This document shows, in pieces, positions 24,536-38,360 of a stretch of DNA of 48,252 nt. This DNA is from Methylococcales bacterium. GTDB lineage: Bacteria > Pseudomonadota > Gammaproteobacteria > Methylococcales > Methylomonadaceae. How positions within the stretch are numbered: position 1 is the stretch's first letter; every line of letters begins with the position of its first letter. A program made the translations under genes and the position numbers. Under the pieces are notes generated by a model. The model was not told the origin of the DNA and ran no database searches. It worked only from the letters and a program-made list of their open reading frames with translations. Where the stretch lies: positions 1 through 48,252 of the forward strand of contig QVQF01000071.1 in the NCBI GenBank assembly GCA_003584895.1, written 5' to 3'.

Positions 24536-25624
24536 ATGACTGACTTTATTACTGATGATACGGTGAAAACCCTCTATTGGCATAAACTTGACGATGGGCG
24601 TATTCAATGCGATCTCTGCCCAAGATTTTGCAAATTACATGCCGATCAACGCGGCCTATGTTTTGTTAGGCAAAATCTAAATGAACAAATCGTTATGACT
24701 AGTTATGGTCGTTCCAGCGGCTTTGCCATAGATCCCATCGAGAAAAAACCACTAAATCATTTCTTACCGGGCACTTCTGTATTTTCTTTCGGCACAGCGG
24801 GCTGTAATTTGGCTTGTAAATTTTGCCAAAATTGGGATATTAGTAAATCAAGAGCAATGGATACCTTGATGAGCAAGGCCTCTCCTATAATGATTGCCGA
24901 AACAACTTTAAAATATCAATGTGACAGTGTGGCCTATACTTACAATGATCCCGTAATTTTTCATGAATACGCCATAGACACCGCTCAAGCCTGTCGTAGC
25001 TTAGGCATAAAATCCGTAGCAGTATCAGCAGGCTATGTATGTGACCTACCTAGAGCCGAATTTTATCAATGGATGGATGCAGCTAATATTGATTTAAAAG
25101 CCTTTAGCGAACGCTTTTACCAGCAGATAACGGGGAGTCACCTGCAATCAGTACTAGAGACACTCTGTTACATTAAGCACGAAACATCCACTTGGCTGGA
25201 ATTAACAACACTGCTTATTCCTGGTGAAAATGATAGTGAAGCTGAACTAGAGGCTATGACACAGTGGGTCGTTGAAAATCTAGGTCACGATGTGCCCATG
25301 CACTTCACCGCCTTTCATCCAGATTGGAAAATGCGAGATAAGCCGCCTACCCCAACGGCAACTTTGTTAAAGGCACGAGATATCGCTTTAAAAAATGGCG
25401 TTCATTATGCGTATATTGGCAATGTGCATAATAAATCGGCCGAAAGCACTTATTGTCATGGCTGCGGCCAGTTATTAATCGGTCGTGACTGGTATGAGCT
25501 ATCTGATTGGAATATGGATGACTCAGGATGCTGTCGATATTGTGGCGAACGTTGTGCCGGCATATTTAAGCCAAAACCGGGTAACTGGGGTGCAAAACGT
25601 CAAACAGTTTTAATGCCTGAATGA
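24536..25624 (+). CDS. amrS: AmmeMemoRadiSam-system radical SAM enzyme AmrS
   Basis: This radical SAM enzyme partners with AMMECR1 and Memo proteins; the reaction is not established. The 4Fe-4S cluster motif is Cys90, Cys94 and Cys97 in GTAGCNLACKFCQNW. An N-terminal cysteine set (Cys25, 28, 32, 42 in CDLCPRFCKL...GLCFVR) is typical of PflA-like activases. A further cysteine-rich C-terminal segment (CHGCGQLL near 303, CCRYCGERC near 337) is likely a zinc or extra cluster site. SYGRSSGFAIDPIEKKPL near 56-73 is the AmrS signature. Length is 362. It ends 12 bases before the convergent ispF. Confidence 0.94.
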   Translation: MTDFITDDTVKTLYWHKLDDGRIQCDLCPRFCKLHADQRGLCFVRQNLNEQIVMTSYGRSSGFAIDPIEKKPLNHFLPGTSVFSFGTAGCNLACKFCQNWDISKSRAMDTLMSKASPIMIAETTLKYQCDSVAYTYNDPVIFHEYAIDTAQACRSLGIKSVAVSAGYVCDLPRAEFYQWMDAANIDLKAFSERFYQQITGSHLQSVLETLCYIKHETSTWLELTTLLIPGENDSEAELEAMTQWVVENLGHDVPMHFTAFHPDWKMRDKPPTPTATLLKARDIALKNGVHYAYIGNVHNKSAESTYCHGCGQLLIGRDWYELSDWNMDDSGCCRYCGERCAGIFKPKPGNWGAKRQTVLMPE

Positions 25625-25636
25625 TCGACTATGGGC

Positions 25637-26110
25637 TTATTTTTCAATTAGCACGATGGCTTGCACGGCAATACCTTCTTTACGACCTTCAAAGCCCAAT
25701 TTTTCTGTGGTGGTTGCTTTCACATTAATACAATCAATATCAACGCTCAGGTCTTCGGCAATAATCTGACACATTGCAGCAACATGAGGTGCCATTTTTG
25801 GTGCTTGGGCAATAATAGTGATATCAGCATTCACCAAGTGATAACCTAAATCTTGAACAATACGGTAAACATGTCGCAAAAGCACCCTACTGTCGGCACC
25901 TTTAAACTCAGGATCAGTATCAGGAAAGTGTTTGCCTATATCGCCTAAAGCCGCAGCGCCTAATAATGCGTCGCATAAAGCATGTAAAACCACATCGCCG
26001 TCAGAATGTGCTTCCAGACCTTGTTCATAATCTATTTTTACGCCACCTAAAATAATAAAGTCGCCGTCATTAAATCGGTGTACGTCGTAGCCTTGTCCTA
26101 CTCTAATCAT
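25637..26110 (-). CDS. ispF: 2-C-methyl-D-erythritol 2,4-cyclodiphosphate synthase
   Basis: IspF closes the CDP-methylerythritol phosphate ring in the MEP isoprenoid pathway. [11 protein letters not shown] near residues 2-12 supplies the zinc-ligand Asp and His, and [20 protein letters not shown] near 33-52 holds the third ligand and catalytic residues. [18 protein letters not shown] and [19 protein letters not shown] are further signatures. Length 157 is normal. It overlaps ispD by eight bases, so the two are coupled, as in many proteobacteria. Confidence 0.97.
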   Translation of the reverse strand: MIRVGQGYDVHRFNDGDFIILGGVKIDYEQGLEAHSDGDVVLHALCDALLGAAALGDIGKHFPDTDPEFKGADSRVLLRHVYRIVQDLGYHLVNADITIIAQAPKMAPHVAAMCQIIAEDLSVDIDCINVKATTTEKLGFEGRKEGIAVQAIVLIEK

Positions 26111-26801
26111 TTTGATGCTCCATATAAAATTGTGCCAATGCTAAATCTTCAGGTCGAGTAATCTTTATATTATCTGGACGGCCCTCAACAATTTTTGGCT
26201 TTAAGCCTTTTAACTCTAAAGCGCTGGCTTCATCAGTAATAGCAGGATTACCTTCTGCCTCTTCTAATGCTGTTTTTAACAGTCCATAACGAAACATTTG
26301 CGGAGTTAAAGCGCGCCAAATAAAACTTCTATCCAAGGTATCTACTATACAATCGCCCTGTACACTTTTTAAAGTGTCGTGTGACGATAAAGCTAAGATC
26401 CCACCTACCTCATCATTTTTTAATGTCTCGATAAGATGCTTGATGTCGGTGGTCGTAATACAGGGCCTTGCTGCATCATGTACCAACACCCAGTCATCGT
26501 CAGAGGCTAAAGTGCGTATCGCTTTTAATGCCGAGAGCACAGAATCCGCTCGCTCCTTGCCCCCAGCAGCAGTAATAACTTTTTCATGAGTAGCTATAGC
26601 CAGTTCTGGCCAATAAGGATCTTCTTCTGAAATAGCGACGGCAACCGCAGTAAAAACATTTGCGCTCAACAAACGCATTAAAGTATGTTCAATAACTGTT
26701 TTATCATTCAGCTGTAGATATTGTTTTGGGCGGTCTGCATTCATACGCTTACCAACACCAGCCGCAGGCACAACGGCCCAGAATTTTAATGAATGAGTCA
26801 T
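26103..26801 (-). CDS. ispD: 2-C-methyl-D-erythritol 4-phosphate cytidylyltransferase
   Basis: IspD joins CTP with methylerythritol 4-phosphate. [21 protein letters not shown] near residues 11-31 is the CTP-binding loop with conserved Arg and Lys. [15 protein letters not shown] near 78-92 and [11 protein letters not shown] near 104-114 complete the active site. [13 protein letters not shown] and [19 protein letters not shown] are typical C-terminal signatures. Length is 232. In E. coli ftsB lies directly upstream; here a channel gene lies between ftsB and ispD. Confidence 0.96.
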   Translation of the reverse strand: MTHSLKFWAVVPAAGVGKRMNADRPKQYLQLNDKTVIEHTLMRLLSANVFTAVAVAISEEDPYWPELAIATHEKVITAAGGKERADSVLSALKAIRTLASDDDWVLVHDAARPCITTTDIKHLIETLKNDEVGGILALSSHDTLKSVQGDCIVDTLDRSFIWRALTPQMFRYGLLKTALEEAEGNPAITDEASALELKGLKPKIVEGRPDNIKITRPEDLALAQFYMEHQND

Positions 26802-26832
26802 GTTTAAGAAAAGTTAATTTGTCTTAGAAAAA

Positions 26833-26889
26833 CTAGCGTCACAGTGTTTAAGAAGCTAATATTCATTAGCCATTGCTTCAAACACGCTA
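26833..26889. other. Imperfect stem-loop between ispD and the channel gene
   Basis: The outer arms GTGTTT and AAACAC and the inner arms GAAG/CTTC and CTAAT/ATTAG form a nested hairpin with small internal loops, closed by TAGC/GCTA outside. It occupies most of the 144-base gap. No T-tract follows, so its role is open. Confidence 0.4.
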
Positions 26890-26945
26890 ACTGGCTTAGC
26901 TCAAATATTGGGGTATTTAAAATAATTCGCTAAAGCATTACAAAA

Positions 26946-27431
26946 TTATTTATTGTCTTTTTCTGTACTAGATGACAATTTTTTTTCCAATGCCGACATA
27001 CGCTTGTGCAATCGTTCCAACTCATGAAGAACTTTATTTTCTTCCGTCTCAATATGACTCGTGTTCTGTTCAATTTGTCGTACATCTAAACCCCAAACAC
27101 TCATATCTTTACCAATGAGTGTTACTGACAATATTGCGGTAAAAAACGAAAATAGAACTAAACCAAACAAAATTAACATGGCCGACAATAATCGCCCAAA
27201 AAATGAAGTAGGTACTACATCACCAAAACCAACATGCGTTATTGTGGCCCATGCAGACCATATTCCATCAAAAAGTGAGTGCACATCTGGATCAATAACA
27301 TAAAGCATAAAGCCCGAAACTATAGTCACTGTAAGCGCTAGCGTTAGCAAATAGATAACAATGGGCTTAGTTCTCAAATCATTAAACAAGTTCTTAACCA
27401 GTCCCAGCGCTTCGGTAAATATCAATAACAT
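26946..27431 (-). CDS. Two-helix potassium-channel-like membrane protein
   Basis: This 161-residue protein has the 2TM/pore-loop layout: first helix about residues 24-45, pore loop about 55-72, second helix about 80-106. The filter reads TITHVGFGDVVP, so the usual TVGYGD has His66 in place of the Thr and Phe69 for Tyr. A charged, coiled-coil-like C-terminus (about 115-161) with no RCK domain should face the cytoplasm. Related small channels exist in proteobacteria, but whether this one is K+-selective cannot be judged from sequence. A very strong terminator separates it from ftsB upstream, so it needs its own promoter within about 40 bases, or is read from limited read-through. Confidence 0.83.
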   Translation of the reverse strand: MLLIFTEALGLVKNLFNDLRTKPIVIYLLTLALTVTIVSGFMLYVIDPDVHSLFDGIWSAWATITHVGFGDVVPTSFFGRLLSAMLILFGLVLFSFFTAILSVTLIGKDMSVWGLDVRQIEQNTSHIETEENKVLHELERLHKRMSALEKKLSSSTEKDNK

Positions 27432-27470
27432 CTCATAAACCTCTATTCTTTTATAACAACCATCAAAAGA

Positions 27471-27515
27471 AAAGGCGCTAGGCTAAGAGTGAAAAACTCT
27501 TAGCCTAGCGCCTTT
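27471..27515. terminator. Strong terminator after ftsB
   Basis: A 20-base arm starting AAAGGCGCTAGG (27471-27490) pairs without mismatch with 27496-27515 around GAAAA. On the minus strand TTTTCTTTT follows. It ends the pyrG-kdsA-eno-ftsB unit. Confidence 0.93.
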
Positions 27516-27524
27516 ATTCTTTAT

Positions 27525-27794
27525 TTATTCAAGTACCTGAAAAAATGTTTCTCCGTCTCGAATCATTCCCAGCTCTTTTCTGGCACGTTCTTCCAATGAT
27601 TCTTGACCTTTACGCAAATCCTCTACCTCAGCATACAGAGCAGCATTTCGCTCGCGTTTTTCTTCTACTTGTTTTTTAAGATCGACAAGCATTAGTTGAT
27701 CATGCTGAATCTGTTCGATACCACCATTTACAAACCATAAACGATATTGAAGAAGAACTATCAGTAAGATGACAAATGAAAGAAAAATTTTCAT
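27525..27794 (-). CDS. ftsB: Cell-division protein FtsB
   Basis: FtsB bridges FtsL and FtsQ in the divisome. The start MKIFLSFVILLIVLLQYRLW gives 89 residues, with one membrane helix at about 4-20 and a coiled coil at about 28-65 (DLKKQVEEKRERNAALYAEVEDL). RKELGMIRDGETFFQVLE is the conserved C-terminus. A longer reading frame upstream would overlap eno by 47 bases and is not expected. No good ribosome-binding site is visible, but position after eno is conserved. Confidence 0.93.
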   Translation of the reverse strand: MKIFLSFVILLIVLLQYRLWFVNGGIEQIQHDQLMLVDLKKQVEEKRERNAALYAEVEDLRKGQESLEERARKELGMIRDGETFFQVLE

Positions 27795-27852
27795 AAATAT
27801 GAAAGTGTTGTAATAAGGGGCGCGAATTATTTCTAACTCGCGCCCAAGATTC

Positions 27853-29975
<2,123 letters not shown>

Positions 29976-30055
29976 TAAGATTCTCTTTTAATTTAAACAG
30001 TAAATGTGTCTAGTACAAGCCTAGCGCAATATCTTATTCATCGAAGTAAATATGG

Positions 30056-31696
<1,641 letters not shown>

Positions 31697-31709
31697 CTAG
31701 TTTAAAACC

Positions 31710-31725
31710 TCCCCTCTAGAGGGGA
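31710..31725. promoter_or_regulatory. Perfect palindrome upstream of pyrG
   Basis: TCCCCTCTAGAGGGGA is a 16-base perfect palindrome in the pyrG leader or promoter. It could be an operator, or a G-rich hairpin near the ribosome-binding AAGGA. G/C-rich palindromes are rare in the AT-rich spacers of this window. Confidence 0.45.
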
Positions 31726-32040
31726 TTACTAAAATTTGATGGCACTCTATAAGCTGCACTATCGTCTGAGGTAACCTATCCGTAAGCTAAATGATTTTAT
31801 GCGCCACTGTCTGTGGTGTAATTTACCCTTTAGATATTATATGAATGCGGACTGAAACTGAAAGTCAGAGGATAACTGAGGGCAGTTCAAATAAAACTCG
31901 CCCATTTTAATCGACAATACGCTTGCCGTCATTGTCTTTATTTATATAAAAGCAGGGAGCAGCCATGATTAATAACTTTAACGCCAAGTAAAAACTACCC
32001 ACATTAATCAACTAAAGCTAAATATAGCGCCACAATTATT
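31726..32040. other. Gene-free spacer between ilvC and pyrG
   Basis: About 315 bases without a convincing gene on either strand. It presumably holds the pyrG promoter. One minimal reading frame on the plus strand (ATG near 31965, seven sense codons plus a stop after GGGAGCAGCC) has a good ribosome-binding site but no gene follows it. Confidence 0.5.
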
Positions 32041-32075
32041 AAAAAAAAAAGCCTACTGGCATCCAGTAGGCTTTT
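32041..32075 (-). terminator. Terminator after ilvC
   Basis: AAAAGCCTACTGG (32047-32059) pairs with CCAGTAGGCTTTT (32063-32075) around a 3-base loop; on the minus strand ten T follow. It ends ilvB-ilvN-ilvC. Confidence 0.93.
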
Positions 32076-32148
32076 CTCCGGAATACAAAAATTAATAAAT
32101 CTTAATGTACCCAAGTGATTAATTTATCGTTTAATCAAAGTATCTTGA

Positions 32149-33180
<1,032 letters not shown>

Positions 33181-33228
33181 CTAGGTGTAAATAAGAGATA
33201 AAAAATAAATGGTATAAAAACTTAAGAC

Positions 33229-33720
33229 TTATAAATGTAAGCCTTTTTCGCCTCTGGAAATGCCAGTTGGCCCTGAACGCACTACTTCAATAATGCTATC
33301 CGAATCTATAGCATCGACAAAAGCATCCAACTTTTCTGAAGAGCCCGTCATCTCAACAATATAGGTAGTTGGCGTGACATCAATGATTTTGCCACGAAAA
33401 ATATCGGCCATACTTCTAATTTCATCACGCAGCTCTCCTGTGGCTTTAATTTTAACCATCATGAGTTCACGTTCAATATGAAAAGATTCAGCCAAATCAA
33501 TGAGTCTAACTACATCAATCAATTTATTCAGCTGTTTAGTAATTTGTTCGATAATTTCTTCACTGCCTCGAGTTACTAAAGTCATTCTTGATAGACTAGG
33601 ATCTTCAGTCGCTGCAACAGTCAATGATTCAATATTATAACCACGCGCCGAAAACAAACCCGCCACTCTTGATAAAGCACCTGATTCATTTTCAATTAGA
33701 ATTGAAATAATATGTCTCAT
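33229..33720 (-). CDS. ilvN: Acetolactate synthase small (regulatory) subunit
   Basis: This is the valine-sensing regulatory subunit of acetolactate synthase. The N-terminal ACT domain starts RHIISILIENESGALSRVAGLFSARGYNIESLTVA, with the feedback-site Asn and Gly residues (about 11-30). A second ACT-like half (about 80-163) is present, so it is the long 163-residue IlvH-type form. Its ATG overlaps the ilvB stop by one base (TAATG), which indicates coupling. Confidence 0.95.
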   Translation of the reverse strand: MRHIISILIENESGALSRVAGLFSARGYNIESLTVAATEDPSLSRMTLVTRGSEEIIEQITKQLNKLIDVVRLIDLAESFHIERELMMVKIKATGELRDEIRSMADIFRGKIIDVTPTTYIVEMTGSSEKLDAFVDAIDSDSIIEVVRSGPTGISRGEKGLHL

Positions 33721-35456
33721 TATGCCAACTCTCTATCGGTTGTAGAACCTAAAGCAACACGCAACTTCATATCATGATGGCCTTTACCAGCTTCAATCAT
33801 CGGATAAACATTTTCAGTTCTGTCCGTCATAATATCTAAGAATACGGTACGATCCTTCATACTAAAGGCAGACTCTAAAGCAGGTCTAACTTCTTCTGGC
33901 TTATCAATACGTATACCGACATGGCCATAAGCTTCAGCCAATTTAACAAAATCAGGAATGGTGTCCATATATGAATGCGAATATCGACATTCGTATGTAA
34001 ACTCCTGCCACTGCCTAACCATGCCCATATAACGATTATTCAGGTTAATTATTTTAATAGGCGTTTTGTATTGCAAGGCTGTAGATAATTCTTGTATACA
34101 CATTTGAATACTGGCTTCACCGGTAACACAAGCAACATCAGCATCAGGATGTGCTAATTTAACGCCGATGGCCGCAGGCAGACCAAAGCCCATTGTTCCT
34201 AGTCCACCCGAATTAATCCAACGACGTGGCTTATCGAAACGATAATATTGAGCCGCCCACATTTGATGCTGACCTACATCTGAAGTCACATAAGCATCAC
34301 CCTTAGTGACATCATATAATTGCTCAATAACGTATTGGGGCTTAATTAAAAGACTTTCACGATCAAATTGTAGGCAATCAACGGCTTGCCATTCTGCAAT
34401 TTGCTGCCACCAAAGCTCCATAGCTTTTTTATTGGGTTTAGTTGAGCTCTCTTTGATGAACTCCATCATCAATTCCAAAACTGGCTTCACTTCACCAACG
34501 ATTGGAATATCGACTCTAACTGTTTTTGAAATAGACGCAGGATCAATATCAATATGAATAATCTTGGCATAAGGGCAAAACAAATCTAGCTTACCTGTGA
34601 CCCTATCATCAAAACGTGCACCGATAGCAATAATGACATCACTTTCGTGCATAGCCATATTAGCTTCATAGGTGCCATGCATACCTAACATTCCAATATT
34701 TTGTTTATCGGTTGCAGGAAATGCGCCTAAGCCCATCAATGTATTAGTAATTGGATAGCCTAGTGTTCGAGTAAACTCCGTTAACTCCTTACTTGCCTCG
34801 CCTAAAACGACACCACCGCCCGAATAAATGATCGGTTTTTGTGCGCTAAGCAATAACTCAACAGCCTTTTTAATTTGTCCTTTATCCGCAGTCACAACCG
34901 GATTGTAAGAACGTATAGTTACTTGCTTAGGGTATTCATAGGGAACTTTAATATGAGGTGCAGTGATATCTTTAGGTACGTCAATAACGACAGGACCAGG
35001 ACGGCCTGTGGTTGCTACATAGAAGGCTTTTTTAATAGTCTCAGCTAATTTGGTCACGTCTTTGACCAAAAAATTATGCTTTACGCAAGGACGTGTAATG
35101 CCAATCATATCTACTTCTTGAAAAGCATCACTACCAATCACTGGCAATGAAACCTGACCAGAAATGATAACCATCGGAATTGAATCCATATAAGCAGTCG
35201 CAATACCAGTAACAGCATTGGTAGCACCTGGGCCAGAAGTCACTAAGACCACACCCGGTTTTCCAGTGGAACGAGCATAACCATCAGCAGCGTGGGTGGC
35301 ACCTTGCTCATGACGTACTAAGACATGTTTAATATCTTCTTGCTGATAAAGAGCGTCATATAAATGCAACACCGCCCCACCAGGATAGCCAAATATATAT
35401 TCTACGCCCTCGTCTATAAGACTCTGAACCAGGATTTGTGCACCACTTAGCTCCAC
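33720..35456 (-). CDS. ilvB: Acetolactate synthase large (catalytic) subunit
   Basis: This ThDP- and FAD-dependent enzyme makes acetolactate or acetohydroxybutyrate. [14 protein letters not shown] near residues 20-33 and [23 protein letters not shown] near 47-69 include the catalytic Glu. FAD-binding middle domain (about 190-340) has [34 protein letters not shown]. The ThDP/Mg motif lies in [17 protein letters not shown]...[18 protein letters not shown]; the first position is GEAS where many enzymes have GDGS or GDAS, a conservative change worth noting. Start is GTG with GAGG seven bases upstream. Length is 578. Confidence 0.96.
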   Translation of the reverse strand: MELSGAQILVQSLIDEGVEYIFGYPGGAVLHLYDALYQQEDIKHVLVRHEQGATHAADGYARSTGKPGVVLVTSGPGATNAVTGIATAYMDSIPMVIISGQVSLPVIGSDAFQEVDMIGITRPCVKHNFLVKDVTKLAETIKKAFYVATTGRPGPVVIDVPKDITAPHIKVPYEYPKQVTIRSYNPVVTADKGQIKKAVELLLSAQKPIIYSGGGVVLGEASKELTEFTRTLGYPITNTLMGLGAFPATDKQNIGMLGMHGTYEANMAMHESDVIIAIGARFDDRVTGKLDLFCPYAKIIHIDIDPASISKTVRVDIPIVGEVKPVLELMMEFIKESSTKPNKKAMELWWQQIAEWQAVDCLQFDRESLLIKPQYVIEQLYDVTKGDAYVTSDVGQHQMWAAQYYRFDKPRRWINSGGLGTMGFGLPAAIGVKLAHPDADVACVTGEASIQMCIQELSTALQYKTPIKIINLNNRYMGMVRQWQEFTYECRYSHSYMDTIPDFVKLAEAYGHVGIRIDKPEEVRPALESAFSMKDRTVFLDIMTDRTENVYPMIEAGKGHHDMKLRVALGSTTDRELA

Positions 35457-35483
35457 GCTAATACCTCAATAAACATGATAATT

Positions 35484-35499
35484 ATCGATTTAAATCGAT
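35484..35499. promoter_or_regulatory. Perfect palindrome upstream of ilvB
   Basis: ATCGATTTAAATCGAT is a 16-base perfect palindrome 27 bases before the ilvB start, with TTGACT just upstream on the minus strand (about 35512-35517). It is a good candidate for a repressor or activator site. No leucine-, valine- or isoleucine-rich leader peptide is apparent, so classical attenuation is not evident. Confidence 0.45.
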
Positions 35500-35849
35500 T
35501 AGATTCGGTTTTATAGTCAAGCATAATCACTTGCTTTAAAAACACTTAAGATGACTGATTTGTAATTTATTGTCTTTTTTAAACAATATAAAAGCGGTTA
35601 TTCTACAAGATTCTTAATGAAATTGTAATAATCTCTATTATTTTTCAGCAACGAGCCAGCTCATTTCGATTCATAACTTATAGCTTTTGTGACTAGGATG
35701 TAATGAACCTGCCCTCACTAATCAATGAATAAGTCCTTAAGTAGATTACTATCAGTACGCCGAATATATAGAAGCACTAATTGTGCTTTAAACATAAACA
35801 TCATCGTTAGACAAAGAAATTTAGACCATTTAACCTTTAGTCAGCACTA
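35500..35849. other. Gene-free spacer between ilvB and erpA
   Basis: About 350 AT-rich bases with no convincing gene. A small hairpin (AAGCAC/GTGCTT, 35772-35788) lies 61 bases past the erpA stop and could be a weak terminator. The ilvB promoter should lie in the lower-coordinate half. Confidence 0.5.
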
Positions 35850-36182
35850 TCATGCTGAGAAAGAAGAACCACAGCCACAGGTTGTTGTAGCATTTGGATT
35901 GCGGATAACAAACTGCGCGCCCGACACGTCTTCTTTATAATCAACTTCAGCACCGGCCAAATATTGGATACTCATAGAATCTATCAATACCGTAACGCCG
36001 CCATTTTCTACACGCGTATCATCTTCATTTACTTCTTCATCAAAAGTGAAGCCATATTGGAAACCAGAACAACCGCCACCGGAGACATAAACACGCAACT
36101 TTAAATTATCGTTACCTTCTTCGATAATGAGCTCGTTCACTTTAGCAGCAGCGCTGTCTGTAAAAATAATTGGATTAGCCAT
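35850..36182 (-). CDS. erpA: Iron-sulfur cluster insertion protein ErpA
   Basis: ErpA is an A-type carrier that passes Fe-S clusters to target enzymes. The three cluster-binding cysteines are present, one in [12 protein letters not shown] near residue 34 and two in [10 protein letters not shown] near 100-109. [19 protein letters not shown] and [24 protein letters not shown] also match ErpA closely. Start [15 protein letters not shown] at 36182 fits the family; a slightly longer start at 36194 exists and neither has a good ribosome-binding site. It follows argC on the same strand with a 65-base gap. Confidence 0.94.
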   Translation of the reverse strand: MANPIIFTDSAAAKVNELIIEEGNDNLKLRVYVSGGGCSGFQYGFTFDEEVNEDDTRVENGGVTVLIDSMSIQYLAGAEVDYKEDVSGAQFVIRNPNATTTCGCGSSFSA

Positions 36183-36247
36183 AGTTAAAAACATTGTAAA
36201 TTTAAAAGTGGCTCAATTATGACTATACCCAGCGTTATAGTCAAGAA

Positions 36248-37282
36248 TCATGGGTAGAGAGCAATAACCCTCAAACCCAAGTCTTCTTTCAAGCCAAATA
36301 TTAGATTCATATTTTGTACTGCTTGTCCGGCAGCCCCTTTAACCAGATTATCAATCACCGATAAAACAACGATAGTTTGTGCGCCTTCCGGTTGATGTAT
36401 AGAAATCTGACATTGATTACTACCGCGAACATTACGCGTATCAGGATGCGAGCCGCGGGGTAAAACTTCCACAAACGGCTCATTAATATAGCGTTGCTCA
36501 TATAAAGTTTGAATATCAGCTAGCGTCGCACCAAAGAGTTGTCCATACAACGTGGCATGAATGCCTCTGATCATCGGCGTTAAATGAGGGACAAAGGTTA
36601 AGCCCACAGGTTGTTTAGCAGCCAACGTTAACTCTTGACGAATCTCCGGCAAATGTCGATGTCCACTCGCTGCATAGGCTTTAAAGCTTTCACCCGTTTC
36701 ACTCATCAAAGATGACAATTCAGCTTTACGACCTGCACCACTCACACCAGACTTAACATCAGCAATTAAATGATCGACATTAATCAAATTATTTTCCAAC
36801 AACGGTAAAAAACCCAATTGCACTGCCGTTGGATAACAACCTGGGCAAGCAACTAAATTCGCCTTTTGAATCGCCTTACGATTAACTTCTGGCAAACCGT
36901 AAACTGCCTCAGTCAGTAATTCAGGACAAGCATGCTCCATTCCATACCAATGACTCCATTCCTTTGCATCTTTAAACCTAAAGTCCGCCGATAAATCAAT
37001 AACCTTAATGCCTAGGGATAGCAGTTGTTTAGCCATCAACATGGCGGTGCCATTAGGCGTAGCGAAAAATACCACATCACATTGCTTTAAAGTTTCGAGA
37101 TCAGGCTCACAAAACACCACATCACAATAGCCCCGTAAACTAGGGTATACAACATCCACTCGCACACCAGCATCGGCACGAGAGGTCACTACCGCTACTT
37201 CAACTTGAGCATGCAATACTAAAATTCGTAATAATTCAACACCTGTATAACCTGTTCCACCCACAATACCTGCACGAATCAT
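36248..37282 (-). CDS. argC: N-acetyl-gamma-glutamyl-phosphate reductase
   Basis: ArgC makes N-acetylglutamate semialdehyde in arginine synthesis. The nucleotide motif is [18 protein letters not shown] at residues 4-21. The catalytic cysteine is in [19 protein letters not shown] near 148. [15 protein letters not shown] near 185 and [12 protein letters not shown] near 209-220 with the active-site His are conserved. Length 344 is normal. It reads away from the quinone oxidoreductase gene; erpA follows on the same strand. Confidence 0.96.
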   Translation of the reverse strand: MIRAGIVGGTGYTGVELLRILVLHAQVEVAVVTSRADAGVRVDVVYPSLRGYCDVVFCEPDLETLKQCDVVFFATPNGTAMLMAKQLLSLGIKVIDLSADFRFKDAKEWSHWYGMEHACPELLTEAVYGLPEVNRKAIQKANLVACPGCYPTAVQLGFLPLLENNLINVDHLIADVKSGVSGAGRKAELSSLMSETGESFKAYAASGHRHLPEIRQELTLAAKQPVGLTFVPHLTPMIRGIHATLYGQLFGATLADIQTLYEQRYINEPFVEVLPRGSHPDTRNVRGSNQCQISIHQPEGAQTIVVLSVIDNLVKGAAGQAVQNMNLIFGLKEDLGLRVIALYP

Positions 37283-37361
37283 CTGCTTTATCCTAACTAT
37301 TGTTTATAGAAATAACCTCAGCCTATAATAACCGCATCCTCTCTTTTATAGAACCCGACTT

Positions 37362-38360
37362 ATGCAAGTACCTTCCACTATGCTCGCTATTGAAATAGTT
37401 GCTGGAGTTTTAAAACTAACAGAGCGCCCTGTTCCCAAGCCAGGACTCAATCAAGTTCTCATTAAAGTAGCCGCTGCTGGCGTTAATCGCCCTGATATCA
37501 TGCAACGCAAAGGTTTATATCCTGCACCCATAGGCGCATCGGATATACCGGGCTTAGAAATATCCGGCATTATCGTAGCCCGAGGCTCCTGCACACCCCT
37601 ATCTCCATTTAATCTAGGTGATTCTGTTTGCGCGCTAGTCAGTGGCGGCGGCTATGCCGGCTATTGCTTAGCTAATGTGACACATTGTTTACCTATTCCA
37701 AACGGATTATCTTTAGTAGAAGCTGCGGCACTACCAGAGACTTTTTTCACTGTTTGGAGCAACGTATTTGATCGCGCCCAACTGCAACATGGCGAAACCT
37801 TGTTGGTACATGGCGGCAGCAGTGGTATAGGTACAACGGCAATACAATTAGCCAAAGCCTTCGGCGCTAAGGTCATTATTACAGCGGGATCTAAAGCTAA
37901 ATGTGAGCGCTGTTTAGAGCTAGGCGCAGATGCCGCCATTAACTATAAAGAACATGATTTTGTTTTAGAAATAAAACGATTGACCAACAATAATGGGGTT
38001 GATGTCATACTCGACATGATCGGCGCTGACTATTTTTCACGTAATCTACACTGTATGGCAAACGATGCAAGACTGGTACAAATTGGCATCCAAAACGGTG
38101 GAAAAGCAGAGATCAGTTTACTGCCAATTATGCTAAAACGACTCACCATAACAGGCTCGACCTTAAGAGCTAGAGACGATACATTTAAAGCCCATATTGC
38201 CGAAAAGCTACAACAACAGGTCTGGCCATTACTCGCTAACGGCACCATCAAACCCATTATTCATGCCCGCTTTGCCCTCAATGAGGCTAGCAAAGCGCAC
38301 GAACTCATGGAAAGCAGCCTACATATAGGCAAAATATTATTAGAGCCAACATCACTATGA
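37362..38360 (+). CDS. NAD(P)H quinone oxidoreductase (zinc-free MDR family)
   Basis: This is a medium-chain dehydrogenase/reductase of the quinone oxidoreductase (PIG3-like) type, 332 residues. GroES-like N-domain: AAAGVNRPDIMQRKGLYPAP near 37-56 and IPGLEISGIIVARG. Rossmann domain: LVHGGSSGIGTTAIQLAKAFGAKVI near 146-170 with the NADPH loop. It lacks the structural zinc cysteines of alcohol dehydrogenases. It probably reduces quinones or alkenals; the exact substrate is unknown. An internal start (MLAIEIV, seven codons in) is also possible. Its stop overlaps the next start as ATGA. Confidence 0.88.
   Translation: MQVPSTMLAIEIVAGVLKLTERPVPKPGLNQVLIKVAAAGVNRPDIMQRKGLYPAPIGASDIPGLEISGIIVARGSCTPLSPFNLGDSVCALVSGGGYAGYCLANVTHCLPIPNGLSLVEAAALPETFFTVWSNVFDRAQLQHGETLLVHGGSSGIGTTAIQLAKAFGAKVIITAGSKAKCERCLELGADAAINYKEHDFVLEIKRLTNNNGVDVILDMIGADYFSRNLHCMANDARLVQIGIQNGGKAEISLLPIMLKRLTITGSTLRARDDTFKAHIAEKLQQQVWPLLANGTIKPIIHARFALNEASKAHELMESSLHIGKILLEPTSL

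Noticed and set aside
31965-31989. Tiny open frame (seven sense codons) as a leader peptide
   Set aside because: It has a fair ribosome-binding site, but no gene follows it on the plus strand, so an attenuator role makes no sense.
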